From Yamagishiella unicocca (Eukaryota > Chlorophyta > Chlorophyceae > Chlamydomonadales > Volvocaceae), in NCBI GenBank assembly GCA_003116995.1, contig BDSL01000063.1:372001-436000 (forward strand): a stretch of 64,000 bases of DNA. Direction: 5' to 3'. Position numbers and translations under genes: made by a program. Position 1 is the first letter of the stretch, and each line of letters opens with the position of its first letter. Below the pieces are notes generated by a model, which was not told where the DNA came from, did no database searches, and was given only the letters and a program-made list of their open reading frames with translations. Below are positions 23,001-35,342 of the stretch, piece by piece.

Positions 23001-26000
23001 GGGCGGGAGATTTCGGAGGAGGACGGGGCCGGAGCGGGCAGGCGAGCGGAGGGAGATTTTTCTCGCACGGGGACCCGCTGCTTGCTGTATGAAGCACCAG
23101 CCAGACCTCACTCTTCTCACTCTTCTCACTCTACTCACGCACACCGTACTTGCCTCCCAACACTACCGCAGGATACCATCGCCCCGGCCACCCTCTCCCC
23201 CCCTGCCCCTATCTTTTCTGTTACCCCCCCTGGCCCCTATTTGCCGGCTGGTTTCTGCCCTCACATTTCCTATGCCGTGTCACCTGGCCTTCTCGTGCCA
23301 CCCGCCCAACCCGCCCCCACCCGCGGCTCGGTCGCCCCGGCCCCGCCCCCCCCCACGGGTCTTCCTCGAACCCCGCAGGTGTACGACAGCCGCGCGCTGC
23401 GAGTCATCGTGGACGACGGCGACGGCAGCAGCCTGCAGGAGGCGGTGGAGGTGTGCTACCGGCTGGTCAACGCCGTACACTCCATCTGGAAGCCCATCAA
23501 GCGGGAGTTCGACGACTACATCGCCAACCCCAAGCAGTCAGGCTACCAGGCGCTACACACGGGTGAGGCGGGACTCGGGGAGGGGGAGGCGACCGGCGGG
23601 GGGCGTATAAACGAAATCCGCGAATCCGCGGCCGACCACCCAAGGGCGATGACGATGGGCCGGCCGGCTGGGGAGGTGCGTGGGTTTAGTGCTTTAGTTC
23701 AGAAGGTATTGAACTAGTTCAGAAGATATTGTAGGAAAGGAAAACGGACACCGAGGCTGGGCAGCCCAGCCCATATGCTCATTGACGCTGCCAAGGGCGC
23801 GACCGGAAAAGTGACGTGGATGAAACGTCGCCGGCATTGCCGCTTTGCCAACGCCAGCGGTATGGTAGCCAGCGTGAAAGCAAGGCGCAAAAAACGGGCG
23901 CGAAGGCACCCACATTCCGACTTGACACGCATGTGTGGAGCGTTAGATGTGTACCTACGTATCGTATGAGGACGGGGGAAGTTGAAGGAAGTAAGGCGAA
24001 AGGAAGTATCGTATGAGGACGGGAGGAGTTGAGGGAAGTCAGGCGCAAGGACACGAATGGCGCCAATCAGCCGGTGTAGGAAGGCAGCGGAGGGGCGGGC
24101 GAGCGAGCGAAGCGCGAGCTAGCAGCAAACACGCATCCTCCTCCTCCTCCTCCCCCCACTACCACCACCACACGCAAAACAAAACACATCTCCCCCCTCC
24201 TCAATCCCATTTCTTCCCCCCCCCCCGCAGCCGTCCGCGGCCCCGGCGGCATCCCCATGGAGGTCCAGATCAAGACCAGCTCCATGCACGACCTGGCGGA
24301 GTACGGCGCCGCCGCGCACTGGGTGTATAAGGAGTACACGCCCATGCTGCAGAGCCCGGGGCGGCCCCGGGGGGGCGGCGGGGAGAGGCTGCCGGCGGGT
24401 TTCGTGGGGCAGCCGCTGCTCAAGGTGGCCAAGGACAAGCTGAGGTGCGCGATGTCGTACACTGTCGTACACTGTCGTACCACTGGTGATGACGTGTAAG
24501 CTTCGAGAAGGAAGGCGGGATGGAGGGGAGAGGGGATGACATCCCCGTTTTGTTGGACTCGGCTGCCGGGAGGCTTCGGGAAGCAGGGTGTCGTGACTGC
24601 CCATGTCTGCTCCCTGCGGGGAGAGCCGGCGACGTCCTATTATCCGCAAGCCTTCCTCCCCCCCCTCCCCGTTGTCCTTTCAAACGAGCCCACCAAACGT
24701 TTCCTTAATCGGTTTCACTTTCCAGTGCCGACCCACGGGTCTCCCCTCACATAAACCCCCTCCCTCCCCCCCCTCGTATGTCGCGTCCATCCATCGGTTC
24801 GTTTCGCTCTGAGGCTCCCCCCCCACCCGCGCGTCAGAACTTCTGTTCTAAACGGTTTTTTTTCTCGCATCCACGGGTCTTCCTCAAACCCCCCCCGTCG
24901 TGGCCATGTTCGTGCGTGTGCGTGTGTGTGCGTGTATGTAAGTGTGCGTTTCGTTCTCTCTCTCTCCCCCCCTCACGGATCCTCTTATACCCCTCCCCCT
25001 CCCCCCAAAGGTACGGCGTGGTTATATCGCGCGAGGATGACGGCCAGCGGCTGGTTGCGGCTGTCAAGCTGGGCGCCACCTTCCGGCCCTTCCCCACGCG
25101 AGTGCCCGACTTCGTGTTCTACGCGGGGCTGCTGTCGTACACCCAGTCCAAGGGCTGGCAGGTGCCGGGCCACGGGGACCTCATGCTGCGGCTGGAGGAG
25201 TTCGTCAAGTGCGACGACGGAAGGTGCGGGGGGGGGAGAGGGGTTGAGAAGAGAATCCGCGAATCCACGGCCGACAAACCGAGGGGGGGGGGGAAGAATC
25301 GGTGACTTGACACTCGCCGGAAGGGGGGGGGGGCAGAGGGGGTTGAGGAAATCCCGTGGACTAGGAAGCTGATTGGGAAGCCGTTTGGTACAGACGAGGG
25401 GAGGAGGGGGTGATGGGGAGAGAGAGGAGAGCGAGGGGAGCGTGGGGAGGCAGGAGTGGGGTTGCAAGGAAAACCCGTGTACGAAGAAAGGACCGTTTGG
25501 AACAGACGTTTGGAGGTGCATGCTGGAGAGCAGGAGCGGGGAGGCAGGGGTGGGGGGCCCAAGGCAAGGCAAGGCGGCGAGGCTTGGGGGGGTACGGCAG
25601 CGCGGGGTAGAGAAGACTCCCACCATCCACCTCGAATCCTGCTGCCTAACCCCCCCACCCAACCGCAACTTAACAACCGCAACCACCACTTAACAACCCA
25701 ACCACCCAACCACCCAACCACCCGACCCAGGTACCACCGGCGCGACCACATGGGCTACCTCATACCCGCGGAGACCGTCACCCTGTTGGAGGGCTTCGAG
25801 GAGGACGTGACGGCGGCCAGGGAGGCGGCGGCGGCGGCGGCGGCCGTCGCGGCGGCGGCGGCGGCAATGGCGGCGGCGACGACGCCGGCGGCCGTCGCGG
25901 CGGCGCAGGCGGCGGTGATGGACGCGGCCGCCAGCGGCGGCGGCGCAGCTGGCGGCGGCGGCGGCGAGGGTCGTCTGGGCGCCGACCTGCGCAGCAGCAT

Positions 26001-27241
26001 TGATGATGACGTGCTGGCGACGGAGGGTTCGGAGCAGCGGCGGTTCCGGGAGCAAATGCGAGTGACGTTCGCCAAGACGCAGCAGCTGAGGAGCATGATC
26101 GAGTGGGGGCGAGGAGCCATAGGTACGACACATGGGGGAGACGAACCGTCGCAGGGGGCAAGGAGCCATAGGTACGAGGCAGCGGGGGAGACGAACCGTC
26201 GCAGGGGGCGAGGAGCCGTAGGTACGACACATGGGGGAGACGAACCGTCGCAGGGGGCGAGGAGCCATAGGTACGAGGCAGCGGGGGGGAGGGTTTACAG
26301 AGGAGGACCGGTTACTCGACAGGGGTAGAATAGCTGGCGCATTGCCTTCGGGGAGTAACAGAGAAGAGCCGACTACTCGACATGAGGAGTGTAGCTGGTG
26401 CGCGGGGAGTGTGGGGTGTAGGAGGGGAAACCCGGGGGTCGGCACTGAAAAGCAAAGCCGGTTAGGAAACGTTACGGGGGGGGCCAGGGATAAGGGGGGG
26501 CGGGAGGGGTAAGGGAGGGTTGCAGCGGGCCACCGGCGGTCGGCATGGGGGAGCTAAGATGGGAGAAGGGGGATGTGGGCGCAGCAACCCTCCCGCCTCC
26601 CCCGCCCACCCACCCACCCACACACCGGGTCCCCAATCCAGTTCTCCAGCATGCATCTCAAAACGCCTGTTCTAAACGGTTTTTTCTGGCATCCACGGGT
26701 CTCCCTCGAAACCCACACACACCGGGTCTCTTTTGCAACAACCCTCCCCCCTCCCCCTCCCCCTCCCCCCTCCCCCCCCCCCACACACCCGCCACCCCCA
26801 CCAGGCAAGTACGCCACTGCCGAGGACTTCCCTAGCGACGAGGTCTCCATCCTCATCTGGCCGGGCGGCAACATCGAGCACTTCTCAAGAGGCACCACCG
26901 CGGGCGACATCGTGGCCGAGAAGGGCCTTATACAGACGGGCGAGGGGTACGACGGCTACCGGGTGAACCTGCTCATCAACGTCAACAACCGCCTGGTTCC
27001 GGAGGACACGGTGGGTCGACTGTCGTACGGGCTGAGGGGTCGGCTGCCGTACGGGGAGGCCTGCTGCGTGGCCTTTTGTGTTTTGCGTGGTCTCGGTGCT
27101 GTACTAGTGCGCACGACTGGCCCCCCCCAACCTCCCACCCCCGACGGACATCTCTCCCCCGCGCGGCCCCCGCCCCCCAACCTCCAGGTGCTCAACGACG
27201 GAGACCTGGTGATCTTGTCCCGGGAGAAGGTCCGCATCTGA
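17048..27241 (+). CDS. RSH: RelA/SpoT homologue (ppGpp synthetase/hydrolase)
   Basis: RSH enzymes make and break the alarmone (p)ppGpp; plant and algal ones act in chloroplasts. Twelve exons keep phase: 17048-17181, 18339-18544, 19159-19324, 19987-20208, 20832-22267, 22806-22965, 23379-23562, 24231-24444, 25011-25223, 25731-26122, 26805-27010, 27188-27241, giving at least 1,194 residues. In order: a hydrophobic segment ([18 protein letters not shown]); an HD domain with [29 protein letters not shown] and [12 protein letters not shown]; an Ala/Ser/Gly-rich insert of about 370 residues; a synthetase domain with [41 protein letters not shown] and [11 protein letters not shown]; and a TGS-like end ([14 protein letters not shown]). 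No C-terminal ACT domain is seen. The usual HD-domain Glu-Asp pair is Asp-Asp. The N-terminus, presumably with a transit peptide, was not found. Confidence 0.93.
20832..22267 (+). other. RSH giant exon with low-complexity insert
   Basis: This single exon encodes 478 residues. About 75 at the start continue the HD-side linker and about 30 at the end ([19 protein letters not shown]) lead into the synthetase. The rest is Ala-, Ser- and Gly-rich sequence from GCG/GGC codon runs. Confidence 0.85.
26097..26295 (+). repeat. 49-bp repeat duplicating an RSH exon end and donor
   Basis: Four copies at 49-bp spacing (starting about 26111, 26160, 26209 and 26258). The first copy is the tail of the 25731-26122 exon, GAGGAGCCATAG, followed by the donor GTACGA; the others repeat both (one has CCGTAG). 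Because 49 is not a multiple of three, alternative donors would change frame, but the frame through the array stays open to about 26325. Confidence 0.9.
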
Positions 27242-30200
27242 GCTGGACCGCCTTCCTCGCTCCAGAACCATACCTCGCTGGCAGCCCCACTCGGGGCCCT
27301 CCTCCCTGGAGCCGACCTGCGGGTTTCCTCTCCAACCCTCCCTGGAGCCGCCTCGCAGAGAACCTCACGGCCGACTCACCCAGCCCACCAGAGTGTTTGC
27401 AGGGGCTTCCCCCCCCCCCCCACACACACACGAGGCCCGCCCCCACGGGCCCTATGTTTGGGTCTGCTGTCTGCCCAAGGAACTGAGCCGCGCCGCGCTG
27501 AGTCACGTACGACAATGACACGTGGCTCGGCGTCAGTGCTTTATGGGGCGGTTCGTGGGTTGCGTGGTGGTAGTGTTGTGACGTGAGTGTGGTGTGTTTC
27601 TTAACTTACATGTGTGTGGAGACGCGGGTCGCTGCGATTGAGCGAAGAGCGGAGAGCGGTCGTGTTACGGTTTGTGCCGTTTGTGCGGCGGGCACCTCGG
27701 GGTGGGAGAGTCGGCGTCGCACCTTGGGCAGTGCCAGCTGTACTTGCGGGCACGAGCACGGCACCACGGGTGTCGCTGGTGACTGCGCGGTGTCTGTGCG
27801 GTGGGGGCGGATGCAGGTGCGGGTGAGGGTGAGGGCAGGCGAGGGTGAGGGTGGGGGTGGGGGCAGGCGAGGGTGGGGGTGGGGGCAGGTGAGGGTGGGG
27901 TGGGGACAGGTGGGGGTGGGGATGGGGGCAGGCGGTGCGTCGGGGCCGAGCAGTGCTGCGCTTCGGCCCGAATCAACACCACGCCCGCATCCACAGGAGC
28001 CCAGCGTCAGGGGGGCTGCACGGAAGCTGGGGGGCAGGGCGAGGGGGATGATGCACCGCGCGTCGCGTGGGGTGTGTATGTACGACCACGGCGTCTGTGT
28101 ATGCCGTACATCCCAGCCGGTCGGGTGGAGAAGGAGGGCGGAGCGAGCAGCGCGCCAGGGGGCCGATGTGGACCGGAGGCTGGGGGAGTGGGGGGGGCAG
28201 CCCTTCCCCATACGGGCTCGTCAGGGCCATGAAGTACACCCTTCCGTCTTTTGCGTTGAGCCCTAGCAAGGGGAGGGATGCGGATGGCGGTGTGTCGGTG
28301 TGTGTGTGGTGTATGTGTGTGGATGTGGATACAGTGCGGAAGGCTGAGGCGTGATGCGGAGTGTTTTGGTTTGCCGGACGGAAGGAGTGGTCTTCGGCCT
28401 TGTATACCGTATTGCAGGTGCTGCAGCGGCGGACCTGTTAGGAGGCGTCGCTTGCGCCCCCCCTTCAGAGGGCAGGAACCTCTTGGCGGTGGGCTAGACA
28501 GATGTGGATCGCAGACGGCCGGGTGAGGTGGGCAGACGCATGCGGGGGCTGGCGGCCGCTGGCTTGGGGCCTTATGCTCAACGGTACGCCGATTGGTTGT
28601 ACCGGCAGTTGGTGAGCGACCGGCGGCGACGGCGTGTGGAGTGCGACGGTCGGAACGAGGGGAGGGGACACGCCGGCGGAGCAATTGTACGGCATGGCGG
28701 TTGCGTCGTTGCATGTGGTTGGCAGTTGACAGTGATAGTTGGGTTTCTTTTTTTGGTAGTGGGTAGCAACATAGGTTGAGCGCGACGGTGTGTGAGGGGG
28801 TGGCCCTGGGTACCAGGCATATAGGCAGGAGGGGGGAAGAGCCCCCAAGCGGACAGCCTGCCGCTACTGTATTAACCAGCCTCCCTTTCAATATCGTCGG
28901 CACTGTGCGGCTGCGGCAGTCGCGGTGGCCTGCTTGCAGCAGCGTGGTGTGGTGTGGTGTGGTGAGGAGAGGTGAGGTGAGGCGCGGCGCGAGCGGTGTC
29001 GGACGCAGCGGCTGCCACTGGCGGCAGCCGCCGTTAGTCTGGGGTGGAAGAGTCGCGAACTGGGGTTCGGGTCGGGTTGGGTCAGGTTGGGTTGGGTTTG
29101 GGTTGTTGTACAATATCGGCATCGCAACAAACTAGACATGTCGTGCATATCACGCGACGAAACGGTCGCCTGCAGAAGGCTGTGGGGGGGGTGCAGGCAG
29201 GCGGTCGGAGGCGGGCGAGTAGCGCCCAAGGGAGGCGCGCTCAACTCGCGTCGTGCCCACACCGACCCTCGACCGCGGCCCCGCCGCCTCGCTCGGTGGC
29301 TGTGATGAAATGCAAATATGGTACTTGAAAAAAAACGTGGTGGAGCGGTGGGTTCAGCTGTATAAACGTGTTTGTTGGTGAACGCGTCGTGTGCTTCAGC
29401 ACGGGGCGCTTCCTTCGTAGTAAGCTACTGCCCGTGCGGCTGGTAGATGCTCTTGATGCGGCCATGGCGATGTGGCCGTGGTTGGCACCATGCAGCGCAT
29501 GGCGGGAGAGCTTCTCTGTACAGATCGTCCTGAGTCAGTCGGCAGTCTGCGGTGGTAGTAACTGTTACAGTGGGCCCCAGACCATATGGTGGAGCCATCG
29601 GTGGTGCTGCTAGCGGTGGCGTTATTTGTGATGGTTAGCTCCAGTGGTGCGAGCTGCTGTGTGAGCTGCCGAGCCACAGGCGTTGTAAAAGGAAGACGTT
29701 TGGGCAGGGGCGGCGGCGAGACCGTTGGGACGATTCCGCGAGCAGCTTCATACCGTCGTGCATACTTTGCACAGTACAAGTCGATGCACGTGCTCCCAAA
29801 ACAAAGCCATGCCATGGCGTTCGAAATTCGTCAGTCAGGATCTCCGTAATAATAAATCCATCCAGCCATCTGCCCACGCCTTCCGCCGTTGCTGCGTAAC
29901 GTAGCGTTACTGTCACCATGCTCTGCTTTCAGCCCTGCTTGGCGCTTACTACTTCGTCGCTTTGGCAGCTCCGCACCTTCACGGCCATCGGTTTGTCGGC
30001 CGTGGATCGCGGATTCTCTTATGAAACCATCGAATAAATTCCTCGAATATTTGCAGCTCCATGTTTGTTACCACATGAGCTGAAATAAGCTGCCGTAAGC
30101 GAGGCGGCGAGCATAGCTAATTCGCCGAGTCAAGTAGGTGGTATGATGACAGTGCGCTCTCTAAACCAAAGGCAGGCCCACCGCGCGATGCGCCTGACAA

Positions 30201-30330
30201 AGTGTCATGGGTATGGAAGACATGTGTAAGCTTCTCGGGGGGTAAGAGGGGGTAGGGGTGACCTTGTCAGGATCGGGGTGTGCTTACATCGGCCACCACG
30301 GCATCAACCTGAGGACCAGAAGCTGCTTGA
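27242..30330. other. Gene-poor region downstream of RSH
   Basis: No supported exon. It probably starts with the RSH 3' UTR; the nearest plus-strand TGTAA noticed is at about 29686. It holds G-rich low-complexity sequence (27815-27935), a GT/GA-rich stretch (28940-28990) and a family A repeat at 29968-30025. Confidence 0.45.
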
Positions 30331-30514
30331 CAAGTTTCATTGGTCCCGAACGGAAATGCAAGATCCTACAGTTCCACCACTCCTGTACACACAATGTAAT
30401 ATCCTGCTTGTACAAGCAGGATATTACATTGCGTGTATATACAAGCAGGATATTACATTGCGTGTACAGGAGTGGTGGAACTGTAGGATCTCCGTTCGGG
30501 ACCAATGAAACTTG
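30331..30514. repeat. Long near-perfect hairpin
   Basis: The left arm 30331-30412 and right arm 30440-30514 are inverted copies over about 75 bp, differing by one base and a 7-nt insertion in the left arm. The centre is an extra copy of the inner ~27 bp (CAAGCAGGATATTACATTGC), so this part occurs three times, once inverted. It is either a small palindromic transposable element or a long foldback RNA precursor. Confidence 0.93.
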
Positions 30515-30981
30515 CCCCGCGGACGACAAACCACGAACTGACCGTGTTTTTATTTAGAGGGTATAAATACATAGGGATCGGTGTAAGAGCAATGGCCGAG
30601 GGCATTCAGGCTATGGTAATGCCGCCAGCCACCTCCCTACCGAGCTGTCCCTGCTGCGTCAAAAGTATTTTTGCCCAGCGGGCAGTCAGCACACAGAAAA
30701 ACATAAGACCGCGCAACCCCGTTCGCCTTGCCCTGCCCGCGCGAGCTGCCCCACAGAAAACCGCATCTTTGCAAATCTGGGCCGCGCTCATCATACCAAG
30801 AGCTATAGCAGTTTGCAGATTGTGGCAGATTGCAGATAACGGCCGCCTACCTGCGACTTGCGCTAGTCGCATGGAGCGAGACAGGTCCATGGGCATACAA
30901 TGGCTGGTTAGCCGAGGCCCTAGCGGTCCGCCCCAACACGATAAGCTAGCATATGCATCTGCATAACAAATCCAGCTCACA

Positions 30982-31095
30982 TTACACGGTAATGCCGTGC
31001 TTGCCGGACAGCAGATGCACCATCTTCTTGAGGTCCGCCACGTCGGTCTCCAGGTGCGTCAGGCGCTTGTCGACGCCCGCGACAGGGCCGGCCAT
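30982..31095 (-). CDS. Tiny coiled-coil ORF or last exon
   Basis: A 37-codon reading frame from ATG at 31095 to TAA at 30982, with the heptad-like core VDKRLTHLETDVADLKKMVH and end LLSGKHGITV. The frame stays open a little upstream, so it may be the last exon of a longer minus-strand gene. TGTAA overlaps the stop. The regular spacing of Leu/Val with charged residues argues for coding, but no family was recognised. Confidence 0.35.
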   Translation of the reverse strand: MAGPVAGVDKRLTHLETDVADLKKMVHLLSGKHGITV

Positions 31096-31488
31096 TACCA
31101 AAGTGGTGATCTCTCTATTGCCGTACACGTGCCAAGTTGGTTGGGGCGCGCCAGGGACCCTAGCCAGGTGCGTTATGTTTAGCAGTGTCTCCTGTAACTG
31201 CCTGCACCTCAGTCCCCCAAACTACACCGCCTCAGGCGGCCCCCATCACCTCCCGTGCCTCTACTACTACCACATCCACTACGAGTATTCCCTAGCCCCA
31301 GCCCCCTCCAGCCTTCCCTCTCTTGAGGCCCCTCGCCTGGCTCCTGTTCCCTGCCCCAAATGCCCCACTCTCGCACTACCCCCCCCGCCCATCAGTTTCC
31401 CTACCCCCCACTCCACACCGCCATGCGGCTCTGCCTCCTGCTACCGTGTGAGCGGAGGTTTCCCCGGGAGCGGTCCACCCAAGGTCCA

Positions 31489-31940
31489 TCACCAAGCAAC
31501 GTATAGGGCATCAATGCGGTAGCACGGCGCCATCGGACGGCGCATGTGCGTGTTTGGCACCATCGGGCCTGGAATGCAAAGGTCTTCCACATGAGGGAGT
31601 AGCCAACGCGCCTGGATTGGCAGGCCGTGGAGTAGTGCCCGCCAGCTGCGCGGCAAGACCGGCACGATGAGCAAGCAGTCCGGCCGATCCTCCCATACCT
31701 TACGCAGCACTTGACCGATTTGGTCAAGCGGCGGGTTGATATACAACAATGGGGCCGGCCCGCTCGTCGGTGGTGCCCAGCTGCGCGCGAACCCGTCTAT
31801 GCCTAGCGCAGTCGGGTTCCAGTACCGCGAGTAGAATGCCCCCGGCACTTTCGTGGTGTGTTCATTAGCGAAGAGGTCGCAGGCCGGGCGGCGGCCTGAG
31901 AGTTCCGGCTGGGGAGCAAATCCTGCTCATACACCCGTTT
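31489..31940 (-). mobile_element. DIRS-like retroelement, RNase H-end fragment
   Basis: The minus strand reads CDLFANEHTTKVPGAFYSR, YWNPTALGIDGFARSW, then INPPLDQIGQVLRKV, LLIVPVLPRSWRALL and a stop at 31489. This DLFA...N...DaF..dW...NPP...I..vL pattern is the C-terminal part of the RT/RNase H region in DIRS-type and related retroelements. No reverse transcriptase core or recombinase is present: upstream sequence is replaced by the 57-bp satellite. DIRS is my best guess of class. Confidence 0.72.
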
Positions 31941-34900
31941 CTGTGGACCCGTCCAGCGATGCAAGTACCGGCGTGCCGTGCAGCCAATCGCCCAGGTCTG
32001 TGGACCCGTCCAGCGGTGCAAGTGCCGGCGTGACGTGCAGCCAATAGCCCAGGTCTGTGGACCCGTCCAGCGATGCAAGTGCCGGCGTGACGTGCAGCTA
32101 ATCGCCCAGGTCAGCGGACCCGTCCAGCGGTGCAGGTGCAAGCATGCCTAGCAGCTAATCGCCCAGGTCCGTGGACCCGTCCAGCGATGCAATTGACAGC
32201 GTGCCGTGCAGCTAATCGCCCAGGTCAGCGGACCCGTCCAGCGATGCAAGTGGCGGCGTGCCGTGCAGCCAATCGCCCAGGTCTGTGGACCCGTCCAGCG
32301 ATGAAAGTGCCAGCGTGCCGTGCGGCCAATCGCCCAGGTCTGTGGACCCGTCCAGCGATGCAATTGACAGCGTGCCGTGCAGCTAATCGCTCAGGTCTGT
32401 GGACCCGTCCAGCGATGCAAGTGGCGGCGTGACGTGCAGCTAATCGCCCAGGTCCGTGAACCCGTCCAGCGATGCAATCGACAGCGTGCCGTGCAGCCAA
32501 TCGCTCAGGTCTGTGGACCCGTCCAGCGATGCAAGTGGCGGCGTGACGTGCAGCTAATCGCCCAGGTCCGTGAACCCGTCCAGCGATGCAATCGACAGCG
32601 TGCCGTGCAGCCAATCGCCCAGATCAGCGGACCCGTCCAGCGATGCAATTGACAGCGTGCCGTGCAGCTAATCGCCCAGGTCTGTGGACCCGTCCAGCGA
32701 TGCAAGTGGCGGCGTGCCGTGCAGCTAATCGCCCAGATCAGCGGACCCGTCCAGCGATGCAAGTGGCGGCGTGCCGTGCAGCTAATCGCCCAGGTCAGCG
32801 GACCCGTCCAGCGATGCAAGTGGCGGCGTGCCGTGCAGCCAATCGCCCAGGTCTGTGGACCCGTCCAGCGATGAAAGTGCCAGCGTGCCGTGCGGCCAAT
32901 CGCCCAGGTCTGTGGACCCGTCCAGCGATGCAATTGACAGCGTGCCGTGCAGCTAATCGCTCAGGTCTGTGGACCCGTCCAGCGATGCAAGTGGCGGCGT
33001 GACGTGCAGCTAATCGCCCAGGTCCGTGAACCCGTCCAGCGATGCAATCGACAGCGTGCCGTGCAGCCAATCGCTCAGGTCTGTGGACCCGTCCAGCGAT
33101 GCAAGTGGCGGCGTGACGTGCAGCTAATCGCCCAGGTCCGTGAACCCGTCCAGCGATGCAATCGACAGCGTGCCGTGCAGCCAATCGCCCAGATCAGCGG
33201 ACCCGTCCAGCGATGCAATTGACAGCGTGCCGTGCAGCTAATCGCCCAGGTCTGTGGACCCGTCCAGCGATGCAAGTGGCGGCGTGCCGTGCAGCTAATC
33301 GCCCAGATCAGCGGACCCGTCCAGCGATGCAAGTGGCGGCGTGCCGTGCAGCTAATCGCCCAGGTCAGCGGACCCGTCCAGCGATGCAAGTGGCGGCGTG
33401 CCGTGCAGCCAATCGCCCAGGTCTGTGGACCCGTCCAGCGATGAAAGTGCCAGCGTGCCGTGCGGCCAATCGCCCAGGTCTGTGGACCCGTCCAGCGATG
33501 CAATTGACAGCGTGCCGTGCAGCTAATCGCTCAGGTCTGTGGACCCGTCCAGCGATGCAAGTGGCGGCGTGACGTGCAGCTAATCGCCCAGGTCCGTGAA
33601 CCCGTCCAGCGATGCAATCGACAGCGTGCCGTGCAGCCAATCGCTCAGGTCTGTGGACCCGTCCAGCGATGCAAGTGGCGGCGTGACGTGCAGCTAATCG
33701 CTCAGGTCTGTGGACCCGTCCAGCGATGCAAGTGGCGGCGTGACGTGCAGCTAATCGCCCAGGTCAGTGAACCCGTCCAGCGATGCAATCGACAGCGTGC
33801 CGTGCAGCCAATCGCCCAGGTCTGTGGACCCGTCCAGCGGTGCAAGTGCCGGCGTGCCGTGCAGCCAATAGCCCAGGTCTGTGGACCCGTCCAGCGATGC
33901 AAGTGCCGGCGTGACGTGCAGCTAATCGCCCAGGTCAGCGGACCCGTCCAGCGGTGCAGGTGCAAGCATGCCTAGCAGCTAATCGCCCAGGTCCGTGGAC
34001 CCGTCCAGCGATGCAATTGACAGCGTGCCGTGCAGCTAATCGCCCAGGTCAGCGGACCCGTCCAGCGATGCAAGTGCCGGCGTGCCGTGCAGCTAATCGC
34101 CCAGATCAGCGGACCCGTCCAGCGATGCAAGTGGCGGCGTGCCGTGCAGCTAATCGCCCAGGTCAGCGGACCCGTCCAGCGATGCAAGTGGCGGCGTGCC
34201 GTGCAGCCAATCGCCCAGGTCTGTGGACCCGTCCAGCGATGAAAGTGCCAGCGTGCCGTGCGGCCAATCGCCCAGGTCTGTGGACCCGTCCAGCGATGCA
34301 ATTGACAGCGTGCCGTGCAGCTAATCGCTCAGGTCTGTGGACCCGTCCAGCGATGCAAGTGGCGGCGTGACGTGCAGCTAATCGCCCAGGTCCGTGAACC
34401 CGTCCAGCGATGCAATCGACAGCGTGCCGTGCAGCCAATCGCTCAGGTCTGTGGACCCGTCCAGCGATGCAAGTGGCGGCGTGACGTGCAGCTAATCGCC
34501 CAGGTCCGTGAACCCGTCCAGCGATGCAATCGACAGCGTGCCGTGCAGCCAATCGCCCAGATCAGCGGACCCGTCCAGCGATGCAATTGACAGCGTGCCG
34601 TGCAGCTAATCGCCCAGGTCTGTGGACCCGTCCAGCGATGCAAGTGGCGGCGTGCCGTGCAGCTAATCGCCCAGATCAGCGGACCCGTCCAGCGATGCAA
34701 GTGGCGGCGTGCCGTGCAGCTAATCGCCCAGGTCAGCGGACCCGTCCAGCGATGCAAGTGGCGGCGTGCCGTGCAGCCAATCGCCCAGGTCTGTGGACCC
34801 GTCCAGCGATGAAAGTGCCAGCGTGCCGTGCGGCCAATCGCCCAGGTCTGTGGACCCGTCCAGCGATGCAATCGACAGCGTGCCGTGCAGCCAATCGCTC

Positions 34901-35130
34901 AGGTCTGTGGACCCGTCCAGCGATGCAAGTGGCGGCGTGACGTGCAGCTAATCGCCCAGGTCCGTGAACCCGTCCAGCGATGCAATCGACAGCGTGCCGT
35001 GCAGCCAATCGCCCAGGTCAGCGGACCCGTCCAGCGATGCAGGTGCAAGCGTGCCGTGCAGCCAATCGCCCAGGTCTGTGTCTGTGCAATTGACAGCGTG
35101 TCGTGCAGCTAATCGGCGTCGTGCAGCTAA

Positions 35131-35342
35131 GCGGCGGGTTGATATACAACAATGGGGCCGGCCCGCTCGTCGGTGGTGCCCAGCTGCGCGCGAACCCGTC
35201 TATGCCTAGCGCAGTCGGGTTCCAGTACCGCGAGTAGAATGCCCCGGCACTTTCGTGGTGTGTTCATTAGCGAAGAGGTCGCAGGCCGGGCGGCGGCCTG
35301 AGAGTTCCGGCTGGGGAGCAAATCCTGCTCATACACCCGTTT
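35131..35342 (-). mobile_element. Retroelement piece inside satellite, copy 1
   Basis: A ~212-bp copy of 31728-31940 (DLFANEHTTKVPGAF to LLYINPP), flanked on both sides by 57-bp units. It has one base fewer in the C run near 35243, breaking the frame. Confidence 0.9.
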
